This document shows positions 17,875-27,073 of a stretch of DNA of 64,000 bases, in pieces. A model generated the notes under the pieces. The model saw only the letters and a list, made by a program, of their open reading frames with translations, was not told where the DNA came from and did no database searches. The stretch is from Acidobacteriota bacterium. GTDB lineage: Bacteria; Acidobacteriota; Vicinamibacteria; Vicinamibacterales; UBA8438. The stretch is from NCBI GenBank assembly GCA_009861545.1, contig VXME01000003.1, positions 1 through 64,000 of the forward strand, written 5' to 3'. The first letter of the stretch is position 1. Every line of letters starts with the position of its first letter. The translations under genes were made by a program, and so were the position numbers.

Positions 17875-20430
17875 ATGACCACACACGTTTCGCAGGCTGT
17901 CACGCTCCACACCGTCTCGGCGGCGGACCGGCTCGAGGCCCTTCCAATCGAGTTGCCCGACTACGACCGGGAGCGGTTCGACGACGTCGCGTTCATGACT
18001 GCCATGAGCCTGTGCCTGATGGGCAACTACGCCCAGACCGGGCACTTCGGCGGCCCGTTGGCCTACACGCCCTACAACGTGGCCTGCCACCTGGCCGGCC
18101 CGGCCCTGGGCGGGCTGCGCTACGACCTGCGTGAGCCGAAGTTCGCCTACGCCGACAAGTTCATGCTGGCCGGGGGACACTGCATCCCGACCTGCTACGC
18201 CCTGTGGATCATCCTGTACGAGGCGTTGCGGCGGCAGCGCGAGGCGACGGGCGACGACCGCTTCGCCTGCGATCCGCAGGTGGCGATGTTGCCGATCGAC
18301 GCGCTGGGTTTCCGGCGGGGGGCCGGCGCGCTGTCGACGCTGCTGGCCGACAACGGCTTGGCCGATGATCCCCTGTTCGCGGATGCCAGGGGCCGCGGGA
18401 TCCGCGCGCTGTCGGGGCATGCGGAGTCCACCGACGCGACGAACGACGTCAACGGCGGTCCTTCAGGCATCGGCATCGCGACGGCGGCCGGGAAGGCGCT
18501 GTTCTGGGACTACGTCGGGGCGCCGCCGGGGATGAAGGTGGTCGCGCTCGAAGGGGAGTTCGCGCTGACCGAGGGGCATGCGCAGGAACTGAAGAACATC
18601 GCCCTGGCTCAGCAGGTCGGCAAGCGTCTGCGGGTGCTCGTCTCCCAGAACAACGCGGGGATCGACGACAGCCTGATCGGCGGCGTGGTCAAGCCGCGCT
18701 ACAGGGACTACGACATCGCGCAGCAGTGGGTGTCGTGGGGCTGGAACGTCTTCACGGTCGAGAACGGGAACGACTTCGATCAGGTCCTCGCCGCGCTCAA
18801 GGCGATGGAGGAGTGGCCGGCCGACGACCGCCGGCCGATGGTCCTGGTCGGCCCGACGGTCAAGGGCTGGTGGCCGGCGGTCCGCGACGGGCGGATCAAC
18901 GGGCGCGAGCAGATCGTCGGCTACCCGTCCCACCCCTACGCGTTCAAGATGAACAGCGACTACTTCGTCGGGCTGGCCGAGACGTTCGAGCACGCCTACG
19001 AGGTGCGTTTCGAGGGCATTCGCGACGGGGTGCCGGCGACCGAGGCGGAACGCCTGATCGAGTTCAAGACCAACGTCGACGCGGTGATGTCGGTGATGGA
19101 GCGCCGGCCGGGGCTGCGCGCCTGGATCGCCGAGCGGCTGCTCGACATCGCGGGGACGGTCGACCGGTCGCTGTCGCTGGGCATCGACCCGGCCGCGAAC
19201 CCGTTTCTCGACGAGCGCCTCGAGGTGGAGAACCTGCCGACCGAGCCGCTGGACGTGGCGGCGCGCAATCCGCACACCGGCGAGGACGTCGAGCGACGGA
19301 TTTCCCTGTTCCTCGAGCCGGGCGAGAAGAAGGGGCCGCGGCGGGCGGTCAGCGAGATCGGCGCCTGGTTGAACTACGTCACCGGCGGGCGCTTCATGAC
19401 GATGGCGGCCGATCTGTCCGGTTCGATCAACGTCGAGAAGGCCAACCTGTTCGGCCATTACGACCCGGTCGACAACCCGTTCGGCACGCGCCTCAAGGCG
19501 GCCATACAGGAAGCCGGCAACGCGTCGACCATCATCGGGCTGGTCAGCCAGAACGCGTCGACCGATCCCGAGGGCTACGCCGGGGTCTGGGGGATCTCGG
19601 GCACCTACGGCGCGTTCACGCCGCTGATGTACACCCCCGCCCGGGTTTTCTCGCAGATGAACCAGGACAGCCCGTTCCAGCTCGGGGTCCTGCACGTGCT
19701 GGCCGGCCACTCGGGCCCGGAGACCGCCGCCGACGCGCGCACCCACTTCGGGATCTTCGCACCGCAGGTGTGGACGCTGCTGCCGCGCGGGCAGGTCGTC
19801 AACCTCTACTTCTGGGACTACAACGACGTGGCTCCCGGCTACTTCGCGGCGGTCCAGCGGGCGCTGGCGGTCAAGGAGATCGGCATCATCGTCATCCACG
19901 TCGCGCGGCCGGACTTCGAGGTGACGGATCGATCGACCTTCGCCGACAGCGACTTGAGAGCCGCGGCGAAGGGCCTCTACCTGATCCGCGACCACGACCC
20001 CGGCGCGCCGCCGATGGGCACGGTCTTCGTGCAGGGATCCAGCTCGACGAAGAACCTGGTCAACGTCGTTCCGCGCCTGGAGGCCGAGGGCCTCAACGTG
20101 CGCATCGTGTCCGTCATCAGCACGGAGTTGTTTGCCGTCCAGCCGACGGCGTACCGGGAGAAGCTGCTGCCCGACGCGTCGCGCTACGACTGCATGGTGG
20201 TCAGCACGATGACCAAGCGGGTGCCGCCGATCCCGAATCTCGGCGCCTTGACGGAGGAGTACTCGCTCTACGCCGACTTCGACGACCGCTGGCGGAGCGG
20301 GGGTACCGAGCCGGACGTCATCGCCGAGGCGCAGCTCGACGAGGAGTCGATCTTCCGGGGCATCGCCCGCTTCGCACGCGAGCGCGCCTCCCGCCTGGAA
20401 CGCCAGCGGCGCGCGCTCGGGGCGCTCTGA
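17875..20430 (+). CDS. Large divergent transketolase-like ThDP enzyme
   Basis: An 851-residue thiamine-diphosphate enzyme, about 190 residues longer than ordinary transketolase. The N-terminal third carries a ThDP-site pattern: [20 protein letters not shown] near 181-200, and [19 protein letters not shown] near 225-243 where the classic GDGE...E is altered to LEGE. An NxxGIDD stretch follows. The middle part ([44 protein letters not shown]) resembles the pyrimidine-binding domain, and the last ~170 residues resemble the transketolase C-terminal domain ([14 protein letters not shown]). No strong ribosome site is seen. A PQQ dehydrogenase gene follows after 37 bases. The exact donor and acceptor are unknown. 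Confidence 0.78.
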   Translation: MTTHVSQAVTLHTVSAADRLEALPIELPDYDRERFDDVAFMTAMSLCLMGNYAQTGHFGGPLAYTPYNVACHLAGPALGGLRYDLREPKFAYADKFMLAGGHCIPTCYALWIILYEALRRQREATGDDRFACDPQVAMLPIDALGFRRGAGALSTLLADNGLADDPLFADARGRGIRALSGHAESTDATNDVNGGPSGIGIATAAGKALFWDYVGAPPGMKVVALEGEFALTEGHAQELKNIALAQQVGKRLRVLVSQNNAGIDDSLIGGVVKPRYRDYDIAQQWVSWGWNVFTVENGNDFDQVLAALKAMEEWPADDRRPMVLVGPTVKGWWPAVRDGRINGREQIVGYPSHPYAFKMNSDYFVGLAETFEHAYEVRFEGIRDGVPATEAERLIEFKTNVDAVMSVMERRPGLRAWIAERLLDIAGTVDRSLSLGIDPAANPFLDERLEVENLPTEPLDVAARNPHTGEDVERRISLFLEPGEKKGPRRAVSEIGAWLNYVTGGRFMTMAADLSGSINVEKANLFGHYDPVDNPFGTRLKAAIQEAGNASTIIGLVSQNASTDPEGYAGVWGISGTYGAFTPLMYTPARVFSQMNQDSPFQLGVLHVLAGHSGPETAADARTHFGIFAPQVWTLLPRGQVVNLYFWDYNDVAPGYFAAVQRALAVKEIGIIVIHVARPDFEVTDRSTFADSDLRAAAKGLYLIRDHDPGAPPMGTVFVQGSSSTKNLVNVVPRLEAEGLNVRIVSVISTELFAVQPTAYREKLLPDASRYDCMVVSTMTKRVPPIPNLGALTEEYSLYADFDDRWRSGGTEPDVIAEAQLDEESIFRGIARFARERASRLERQRRALGAL

Positions 20431-20467
20431 ACGGCGTGGTCGTGGTCGCAGAGAACAGGAGTCGCAG

Positions 20468-22276
20468 ATGAAAGCCCGTTCCGCATCGACGCGCGTCCCT
20501 TCGGCCGTGGTCGTCGTTCTGTCACTGGCGTCCGGCGCGGCGCCGGCCCACGCGCAGCCCGAGAGCGACTTCACGCCGGTCACCGACGCCATGCTGCAGC
20601 AGCCGGCCGACGGCGACTGGCTGACGTGGCGGCGCACGACCGACGGGTGGGGCTACAGCCCGCTCGATCAGATCGATCGCGACAACGTGGGCGACCTGCG
20701 CATGGTCTGGACGCGGGGGCTCACCGCGGGGTTCCAGTCGGGCACGCCGCTCGCCTACCGCGGGGTGCTCTACATGCCCAACCCCAACGACGTCATCCAG
20801 GCCATCGACGCGGTGACCGGCGACCTGATCTGGGAGCATCGGCGCGACGTGCCGGACGACGTTCGCGAATACCTGCTGGGCAACCTCACGACCAACAATC
20901 GCAACATCGCCATCTACGACCGGCTCATCATCGACACGAGCGTCGACACCCACGTCTTCGCCCTAGACGCCGAGACCGGCGAGATGGTGTGGGAGACGCA
21001 GGTCCTCGACTACCGCGAGCATGCGGCGATGCAGGGCGCGGGACCGATCATCGCGGACGGGAAGGCCGTCTCGGGCCGGAGCTGCCTGCCGCGGGGCGGG
21101 CCCGAGGCGTGCGTGGTCGTCGCGCACGACGCGTTGACGGGGGCCGAGGTGTGGCGGCGGCGGCTCATTCCGGGGCCGGGCGAGCCGGGGGACGAGAGCT
21201 GGGGCAGCGTGCCGTTCGAGGAGCGCTCGCACGTCGGCGCGTGGATGGTCCCCAGCTACGACCCGGCGCTGGACCTCATCTACGTGGGGACCTCGGTCAC
21301 CTCGCCGGCCCCCAAGTTCATGCTCGGCGGGGTCGACCTCCAGCACCTCTACCACAATTCGACGCTGGCGCTGGACGCCGGCACGGGCGAAATCCGCTGG
21401 TACTACCAGCACCTGAACGACCACTGGGACCTCGACCATCCCTTCGAGCGCATCCTCGTCGACACCGCGGTGGCCCCCGACCCCTCGCAGGTGAGCTGGA
21501 TCAACCCGCGGCTGCAGGCGGGCGAGACGCGCCGGGTCGTCACCGGCATCCCCGGCAAGACCGGGGTCGTCTACACCCTCGACCGGGCCACGGGCGAGTT
21601 CCTGTGGGCGACGCCGACGGTGGCCCAGAACGTCATCAGCGGCATCGACGGGGCGTCCGGCGCGGTGACCGAGAACGCCGAGGTCACCTTCACCGCGGTC
21701 GGGCAGCAGGTCTTCGCGTGCCCGACCTGGAACGGCGGCAAGGACTGGGAGGCCGGCGCCTACAGCCCGCTGACCAACACGATGTACATGCCCCTGCGGA
21801 ACACCTGCGCGCGCATGATGGCGACGCGCGTCTTCCCCGAGGACGCGCCGCCGGCCGAGCGCAACGAAAGCCGCTCGGAGCTGTACGCCATCGCCTACCG
21901 CCACCAGCTCGCGCCGGGCAACGAGAACGCGGGCACGGTGCGGGCGATCTCTGCCGAGACCGGGGCCACGCTGTGGCTCCACGAGCAGCGCGCGGCGACG
22001 ATGTCGCTCGTGGCCACGGGCGGCGGGCTCGTCTTCGGCGGCGACGTCAACGGCCGGTTCCGGGCCTTCGACCAGGAGACGGGCGAGATCCTGTGGGAGA
22101 TCAACCTGGGGTCGGCCGTGACGGGGTTCCCGATCACCTATGCGGTCGACGGGCGCCAGTTCGTTGCGGTGAGCACCGGCTCGGGGGGGACGTCGTCGCA
22201 CTTCACGGGGCTGACGCCGGAGCTGCGGCCGAGCGCGGGGAACAACCTGTTCGTATTCGCCCTGCCGGCTCCCTGA
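20468..22276 (+). CDS. Periplasmic PQQ-dependent dehydrogenase (quinoprotein)
   Basis: A 602-residue exported quinoprotein: signal peptide at 1-30 (ending AHAQ), then an eight-blade propeller with repeated W-docking motifs ([43 protein letters not shown]). The region NSTLALDAGTGEIRWYYQHLNDHWDLD carries the Asn and Asp typical of the metal/catalytic site. No cytochrome domain is fused, so electrons must pass to a separate cytochrome. AGGAG lies six bases before ATG 20468. It is probably co-transcribed with the transketolase-like gene. The alcohol or sugar substrate is not known. Confidence 0.88.
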   Translation: MKARSASTRVPSAVVVVLSLASGAAPAHAQPESDFTPVTDAMLQQPADGDWLTWRRTTDGWGYSPLDQIDRDNVGDLRMVWTRGLTAGFQSGTPLAYRGVLYMPNPNDVIQAIDAVTGDLIWEHRRDVPDDVREYLLGNLTTNNRNIAIYDRLIIDTSVDTHVFALDAETGEMVWETQVLDYREHAAMQGAGPIIADGKAVSGRSCLPRGGPEACVVVAHDALTGAEVWRRRLIPGPGEPGDESWGSVPFEERSHVGAWMVPSYDPALDLIYVGTSVTSPAPKFMLGGVDLQHLYHNSTLALDAGTGEIRWYYQHLNDHWDLDHPFERILVDTAVAPDPSQVSWINPRLQAGETRRVVTGIPGKTGVVYTLDRATGEFLWATPTVAQNVISGIDGASGAVTENAEVTFTAVGQQVFACPTWNGGKDWEAGAYSPLTNTMYMPLRNTCARMMATRVFPEDAPPAERNESRSELYAIAYRHQLAPGNENAGTVRAISAETGATLWLHEQRAATMSLVATGGGLVFGGDVNGRFRAFDQETGEILWEINLGSAVTGFPITYAVDGRQFVAVSTGSGGTSSHFTGLTPELRPSAGNNLFVFALPAP

Positions 22277-22318
22277 AACCGGCACGCCGCTTGTTCGCCA
22301 AGGGTGCTACGATGGCGG
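22268..22318 (+). promoter_or_regulatory. Conserved promoter block, copy 1 (extended -10 TGCTACGAT)
   Basis: About 50 bases starting in the stop region of the PQQ gene closely match the block at 26972-27022. Shared text includes GCTCCCTGA, CCGGCACG, CTTG and GGTGCTA(C/G)GATGGCGG. TGCTACGAT (22305-22313) fits an extended -10 element. Both copies lie upstream of members of the same secreted protein family. Confidence 0.5.
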
Positions 22319-22373
22319 TGCTCGAGCGCGCACCCCGCGCGCCGTCGCCGTCCCCGTGGGGTGGAAGGCGACC

Positions 22374-22625
22374 ATGGGCACCGGGCAGATGGAACAGCGG
22401 CTCGAAAACGTCGAACGCCGGGTCGATCGGATCGAGCAGATTCTGCCGACTCTCGCGACCCGCGAGGATCTGAAGAGGGCGATTGCGCCGCTGGCGACGA
22501 AGGCGGATCTGCGGGAGTTCGAGCAGCGCCTGCGCACCCACTTCGACGTGGTCACCGAGGGCCTGCGGGGCGACATACGGCTGGTCGCCGAGGCCGTGGC
22601 CGCGCTCTCGGAACGGGTGCGCTAG
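22374..22625 (+). CDS. Small coiled-coil hypothetical protein
   Basis: An 83-residue, highly charged protein with heptad periodicity throughout (MEQRLENVERRVDRIEQIL, then ATREDLKRAIAPLATKADL). The repeated AT(R/K)xDL units are common in short bacterial coiled-coil proteins of unknown function. No signal peptide. It sits between the promoter block and the first paralogue of the secreted family, 26 bases upstream of it, so the two are probably co-transcribed. ATG at 22374 is a tentative start. Confidence 0.6.
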   Translation: MGTGQMEQRLENVERRVDRIEQILPTLATREDLKRAIAPLATKADLREFEQRLRTHFDVVTEGLRGDIRLVAEAVAALSERVR

Positions 22626-22651
22626 CTGACCGTTCGCGGGAGGAGGGTGAG

Positions 22652-23677
22652 ATGAGCTATCGGTGTCTCCCGGCGGTGTGCATCCTTGTCGCTGTCGCCG
22701 TGCTGGTGCCCGTCGCCGGCGCGGGCCAGAGCCGGTCGTCCGCGTCGGACGATTGGACCGCGCCCCTGATGCCCTGGGGTGATCCGGACCTGCAGGGCAT
22801 CTGGGACTTCCGAACCATCACGCCCATGGAACGTCCCGCCGAGCTGGCCGGGAAGGCCGTTCTGACGGCGGAGGAAGCGGCGGACTTCGAAGCGCGCGAA
22901 AACCGGCGCCTGAATCGCGATCTGGTCGATCCGAAGGTGGGCGGGGCCATCTATCCGCCCGAGTCGGAGGGCGGGGTCGTGCCCTACAACGAGTTCTGGT
23001 ACGACCGGGGAAACGCGCTGGTCGAGGATCGGCGAACGTCGCTGATCGTGGATCCGGCGGACGGCAGAATTCCGCCGCTGACGCCCGCGGCGGCGGAGCG
23101 AACCGCGGCGCGGAGCGCCTACCTGCGTGACCACCCGGCCGACTCCTGGGAGGACCGCAGCCTCGGAGACCGCTGCATCCTGGGGTTCAACGCCGGGCCG
23201 CCCATGGTGCCCGCCGCGTACAACAACAACGTGCAACTGCTCCAGACGCCGGACCACGTGGTGATCCTCAACGAGATGGTCCACAACGCCCGCATCGTTC
23301 CTCTGGACGGGCGGCCGCACGGGGCCATTCCCCAGTGGGTCGGTGACTCGCGCGCCCATTGGGAGGAGGCGACGCTGGTCGTCGAGACCCGCGGCTTCGG
23401 CGACCAGGTCGGCTTCAGGGGAGGGGCCAGCGCGAACCTGCACGTGGTGGAACGCTTCACCCTCATCGGGCCGGACCGCCTCGGATACGAGTTCACCCTG
23501 GAGGATCCGGAAACGTGGACACGGCCATGGACCGCCGTGGTGCCCATGAAGCGGACGCCGGGACCGCTGTTCGAGTATGCCTGCCACGAGGGCAACTACT
23601 CGATGGCGGGCATCCTCGGCGGGGCGCGCGCCGAGGAACGGGCCGCGGCGCAGGCGGAGTCGACCGGATCACGATAG
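22652..23677 (+). CDS. Uncharacterised secreted family protein, paralogue A
   Basis: A 341-residue exported protein: signal peptide 1-25 (ending AGAGQ), followed by the family signature GDPDLQGIWDFRTITPMERP, EFWYDRG plus RRTSLIVDP, DRCILGFNAGPP, QTPDHVVILNEMVHNARI and, near the end, FEYACHEGNY. Two cysteines (in DRC and YACHEGNY) are kept in three of the four paralogues and, with changed context, in the fourth. Tryptophans and aromatic residues are abundant, as in a beta-rich binding protein. No known family name can be given. GGAGG lies before ATG 22652. Function is unknown. Confidence 0.8.
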   Translation: MSYRCLPAVCILVAVAVLVPVAGAGQSRSSASDDWTAPLMPWGDPDLQGIWDFRTITPMERPAELAGKAVLTAEEAADFEARENRRLNRDLVDPKVGGAIYPPESEGGVVPYNEFWYDRGNALVEDRRTSLIVDPADGRIPPLTPAAAERTAARSAYLRDHPADSWEDRSLGDRCILGFNAGPPMVPAAYNNNVQLLQTPDHVVILNEMVHNARIVPLDGRPHGAIPQWVGDSRAHWEEATLVVETRGFGDQVGFRGGASANLHVVERFTLIGPDRLGYEFTLEDPETWTRPWTAVVPMKRTPGPLFEYACHEGNYSMAGILGGARAEERAAAQAESTGSR

Positions 23678-23813
23678 CGAGCGAAGAGCAGAGACACCCG
23701 GACCGGGCCGACGCCATCAACCGCCAGGATCCATGGATCGCGTGGCGCCGGCCGCCAGCCGACGATGGTTCGATCGGCGGTTGTGTCGAGGCGTTGGCGC
23801 GGATAGGATGTGA

Positions 23814-24215
23814 GTGAATCCCATGCATGTTCTGCTGTCCCTCGCGTTGATGGCTCTCGGCGTGCAGGCGCAGGATCCGCTGCGCGAAACCCAGGTGTCG
23901 ACGCCGGAGGTGGTGCGCACCGTGTACGACATGCCCGCGGTCGTCACGCCGCCGTCGCTCTCCGAGGATGCGCTGGCGGGCTGGAAGCTGTTCGTGCAGC
24001 GGTGCGCAATCTGCCACGACCCGCTCGGGCAGCCCTCGTATCCCGACACCCTGGGCCCCGTGCTCGGTCAGGGGAACGTGCGCCGGCTGGGCGAGGAGAC
24101 GGTCCGCGAGATTATCATGGTCGGCTCGGTGCGGATGCCGGGCTGGCAGTACACCCTGTCGCAGGAGCAGGTCGGTCAGGTCATCGCGTACTTGAACACC
24201 GTGACGCGGGAATAG
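23814..24215 (+). CDS. Small periplasmic c-type cytochrome
   Basis: A 133-residue class I cytochrome c. Signal peptide over residues 4-20 (HVLLSLALMALGVQAQ), haem-binding CAICH at 64-68 and likely sixth ligand Met in SVRMPGW near 103. The C-terminal helix is YTLSQEQVGQVIAYLNTV. GTG at 23814 has AGGAT just upstream; ATG at 23823 is the alternative. It lies 109 bases before the Vgb-like propeller protein that has its own CxxCH, so electron transfer between the two or to a quinoprotein is plausible (inference). Confidence 0.87.
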   Translation: MNPMHVLLSLALMALGVQAQDPLRETQVSTPEVVRTVYDMPAVVTPPSLSEDALAGWKLFVQRCAICHDPLGQPSYPDTLGPVLGQGNVRRLGEETVREIIMVGSVRMPGWQYTLSQEQVGQVIAYLNTVTRE

Positions 24216-24324
24216 CCGTAGAGATATCCGAGCTTACGCGCACAACGATGCCGGCGCATTCGAGACACGCCCCAGGGTCGGACGGCCCGGGTCGGGCGGG
24301 TGGCGATGCGCGAAGGAGGCCGAC

Positions 24325-26193
24325 ATGTTCGAACGCCGACCGTCCGTGGTGCTGGCCGGAATGATCCATGGCGTCTGCGTGCTGCTGCTGGCGGGAGCAA
24401 TCGCGCCGGCGGCGGCGCAGGAGCCGACACCGCTCGCCGGGACCGTCAGCGCATCGAGCGGCGAACCGATGGCCGGCGTGGCCGTCTCCGCGCGGGCGGA
24501 GGGCACGCCGCTCACGACCTCGGTCTTCACCGACGAGGCCGGCCGGTACTACTTCCCGCCGCTGGCGCCGCCGCTCGAGGGCGGACGCTACCGCGTCTGG
24601 GCCCAGGCCGTCGGCTACGAATCCGCAAGCGCCCACGTGGCCCTCGATCCGGCTCGACGGATGGCGCAGGACTTCACGCTCTCCACAGCCGCCGACTTCA
24701 CCCACCAGTTGTCGGGCGTGGAGTGGCTGGACGCCCTGCCCGCCGAGACCCGCGAGGATCGCCGGCTGAAGGAGGTGTTTCGCGTCACGTGCACGGAATG
24801 CCACCAAGCCGGTCTGGTGCTGCAGAACCGGTTCGACGAGCGCGGCTGGCGCGCCATGATCGACCTGATGGCGAACGTCAGCTACCACGGCTGGCGCGGA
24901 CGCAACGCCCGGCCGTCGATCACGATCGAGTACTACCGCGACGAGTTGGCAGCGTATCTGACCAAGGCCCGTGGCCCGGAGTCGCCGCCCCTGACGTTCA
25001 ACCTCCAGCCGCGCCCGACCGGCGAGGCCGCGCGCCACGTCGTCACGGAGTACGACATCCCCATCGCGGAGCTGCCGACGGAACTGACCTCCATCGACGG
25101 GAGCGACTGGTCGGAAGGCATTCCGTCCGGGATGCGCGGCGGCGGCGGCATGCACGATGCCGCGGTCGACGACGACGGCAACGTCTGGATCACCGACTCG
25201 GTGCGGAACGACTTCCGGACGCTCGCCAAGGTCGATCCGCGGACCGGCCAGGTCACTGGCTACAAGCTGACGGCGCCCGACGGCAGACGTGCGCGCAACT
25301 CGCACGGCATCACGAAGGCCCGCGACGGCGTCCTGTGGTTCGACACGGCGGGCAGCCTCGGACGCCTGGACCCGACGACCGAAACCTTCGAGCTCTACAC
25401 GCCGCCGCGGCCGCTGCGCGTCGGCGGGAGCTTGCAGGAGGACGGCCAGGGCAACATCTGGGTCGGCAACCGTCACGGCGCGCTCAAGTTCAATCCCGAG
25501 ACCAACGACTTCACGTACTACCAGAACAGGACCATCGGCGACGGCCAGACCTACGGCACGGCCGCCGACCGGCTCGGGAACGGCTGGTGGGCGCAGTTCA
25601 ACATGGACATCGTCGGGCACGCGAACGGCACGACCGGCGAGGTCGACGAAGTGCCGATGCGGCCGCCCGGCGCGCTGGACCGCGAGCAGTTGCTGACGCC
25701 GGAAGACCGCGACTTCTTCCATCGCATCGGCGCGATGCGCTTCTCCGGGAGCGTGTACAACCCCGGCGGGCAGGCGCCGCGCCGGCTCGCGGCCGACCCG
25801 AACGGCGACACCGTGTGGGTCGCGAACTGGTGGGGCTCCAACCTGGCGAAGATCGACATCCACACGCTCGAGGCGACGTACTACCGGCTGCCGGTCGACG
25901 CGCATCCCTATGCGACGGTGGTCGACAGGAACCACATGGTGTGGACGAACCTGTCGTCGGACGACGCCGTCGCGAAGTTCGATCCGAACACCGAGGAGTA
26001 CACGATCTACAAGCTCCCCAGTCTCGGGGCCGAGTTGCGCCACATCGCGGTCGACGACGCGGGCGGTCCGGACGTCTGGATCGTCTACCGGGAGGCGAGC
26101 CGCGCGGCGCGCATCCAGTTCCGAACGGAGGCGCAACTCCGGGACGCCCGCGCCGCCAGCGCGCTCGCTACTGCGGCGGCCGGCGGCCAATAG
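24325..26193 (+). CDS. Exported Vgb-like beta-propeller with CnaB-like domain and haem site
   Basis: A 622-residue protein. Signal peptide 1-31; residues 35-120 form a carboxypeptidase-regulatory-like beta-sandwich (PLAGTVSASSGEPMAGVAVSA); CTECH at 156-160 is a c-type haem site within a short helical segment; residues 215-600 form a propeller with virginiamycin B lyase/SMP-30-like repeats (HDAAVDDDGNVWITDS, FDTAGSLGRLDPTTE, VWVANWWGSNLAKID). The lyase reaction of Vgb is not implied, since most such propellers are uncharacterised. It follows a small cytochrome c gene and ends before a strong terminator. Confidence 0.8.
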   Translation: MFERRPSVVLAGMIHGVCVLLLAGAIAPAAAQEPTPLAGTVSASSGEPMAGVAVSARAEGTPLTTSVFTDEAGRYYFPPLAPPLEGGRYRVWAQAVGYESASAHVALDPARRMAQDFTLSTAADFTHQLSGVEWLDALPAETREDRRLKEVFRVTCTECHQAGLVLQNRFDERGWRAMIDLMANVSYHGWRGRNARPSITIEYYRDELAAYLTKARGPESPPLTFNLQPRPTGEAARHVVTEYDIPIAELPTELTSIDGSDWSEGIPSGMRGGGGMHDAAVDDDGNVWITDSVRNDFRTLAKVDPRTGQVTGYKLTAPDGRRARNSHGITKARDGVLWFDTAGSLGRLDPTTETFELYTPPRPLRVGGSLQEDGQGNIWVGNRHGALKFNPETNDFTYYQNRTIGDGQTYGTAADRLGNGWWAQFNMDIVGHANGTTGEVDEVPMRPPGALDREQLLTPEDRDFFHRIGAMRFSGSVYNPGGQAPRRLAADPNGDTVWVANWWGSNLAKIDIHTLEATYYRLPVDAHPYATVVDRNHMVWTNLSSDDAVAKFDPNTEEYTIYKLPSLGAELRHIAVDDAGGPDVWIVYREASRAARIQFRTEAQLRDARAASALATAAAGGQ

Positions 26194-26239
26194 GGTGGAC
26201 AGCGGGTCCGGAACCCGGAGTGGGCTCCGGACGCGACAG

Positions 26240-26275
26240 GAACGCGGCCGCGCGGCTCGGCCGCGTTCTTACTTC
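26240..26275 (+). terminator. Rho-independent terminator
   Basis: GAACGCGGCCG (26240-26250) and CGGCCGCGTTC (26258-26268) form a perfect 11-base stem with a seven-base loop, followed by TTACTT. It lies 46 bases after the propeller gene stop. Confidence 0.75.
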
Positions 26276-26365
26276 GCGAGCGGCGGCGACGACACGGAGC
26301 GGCGATTCGGAGACAGGCGCGTGCGGAACAGGTAGCGTGCCCGTCGCTCATCCTGCGAGGAACCC

Positions 26366-26980
26366 ATGCTCGAGAGACTGCTCACTGCGTTGATTCTCGC
26401 GACGGTGACATGCGCGTGCGGCAGCGGGGCCGCGCAGAGCGGGGCCGCACAGAGCGGGGCCGCACAGAGCGGGGCCGCACAGAGCGGGGCCGCACAGAGC
26501 GGGGCCGCACAGAGCGGCAGCGAGAACGCCGATACAGCGGGAGGCGGACCCGCGCCCGCCGGGCTCTCGGCGGACGATCACGTCGCCATTCGGAATCTGG
26601 CCGGCCGCTACAGCCAAGCTCTCGACCTGGGGGATCCGGCGGCCTGGGCGGAGGTGTTCACCGACGACGGTGTGATGGAGATGGTGGCGCAGGGATACGA
26701 GATCAAGGGTGAGGCCCTGCGATCGTTGCCGAGGGACGGCGAACCTTCCCGAAGCCGGCACATCCCGACGACGTTCGTCATCGACGGCGCCGGCGACGAG
26801 GCGACCATGCGTTCGTACGTGACCGTCGTCAGCACCGACGACCCGGCCCGGATCGTGTTCCAGGGCCGCTACGAGGATCGCCTGCGGCGCGTCGACGGCC
26901 GGTGGCGGATCGAGCGCCGCCGGATCCTCACGGACTGGATCGATTCCGCGGTCGCGGAAGGCGTGGCGGACGCTCCCTGA
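26366..26980 (+). CDS. NTF2-like (SnoaL-type) lipoprotein with GAAQS repeats
   Basis: A 204-residue protein. The first 20 residues look like a lipoprotein signal (LTALILATVTCAC, with Cys at 16 or 18). Six GAAQS repeats follow as a surface linker. Residues 70-190 form an NTF2-like fold (DDHVAIRNLAGRYSQALDLGDPAAWAEVFTDDGVMEM ... RYEDRLRRVDGRWRIERRR). Such domains are either small hydrolases/isomerases or ligand binders; the catalytic residues are not evident. GAGGA lies five bases before ATG 26366. Its stop lies inside the second copy of the conserved promoter block. Confidence 0.8.
   Translation: MLERLLTALILATVTCACGSGAAQSGAAQSGAAQSGAAQSGAAQSGAAQSGSENADTAGGGPAPAGLSADDHVAIRNLAGRYSQALDLGDPAAWAEVFTDDGVMEMVAQGYEIKGEALRSLPRDGEPSRSRHIPTTFVIDGAGDEATMRSYVTVVSTDDPARIVFQGRYEDRLRRVDGRWRIERRRILTDWIDSAVAEGVADAP
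26426..26515 (+). repeat. Six tandem 15-bp repeats in lipoprotein linker
   Basis: Six head-to-tail copies of GGGGCCGCACAGAGC run from 26426 to 26515. Five are identical; the first has one change (GCGC for GCAC). They encode GAAQS repeats just after the lipid attachment region. The near identity suggests recent slippage and possible length variation. Confidence 0.95.
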
Positions 26981-27022
26981 ACCCGGCACGGCCCTTGCCC
27001 CACAACGGTGCTAGGATGGCGG
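26972..27022 (+). promoter_or_regulatory. Conserved promoter block, copy 2 (extended -10 TGCTAGGAT)
   Basis: This is the second copy of the block seen at 22268-22318, again starting at the stop region of the preceding gene. TGCTAGGAT (27009-27017) fits an extended -10 element. The block lies 52 bases upstream of paralogue B. Confidence 0.5.
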
Positions 27023-27073
27023 CGACGGTCTGGCTTCTTGAAGCCGGAATCGCAAAGCACCAGGAGGGTTGAG

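Noticed and set aside
26426-26515. Short tandem repeats considered as a CRISPR-like array
   Set aside because: Units are contiguous with no spacers and are in frame inside a lipoprotein gene.
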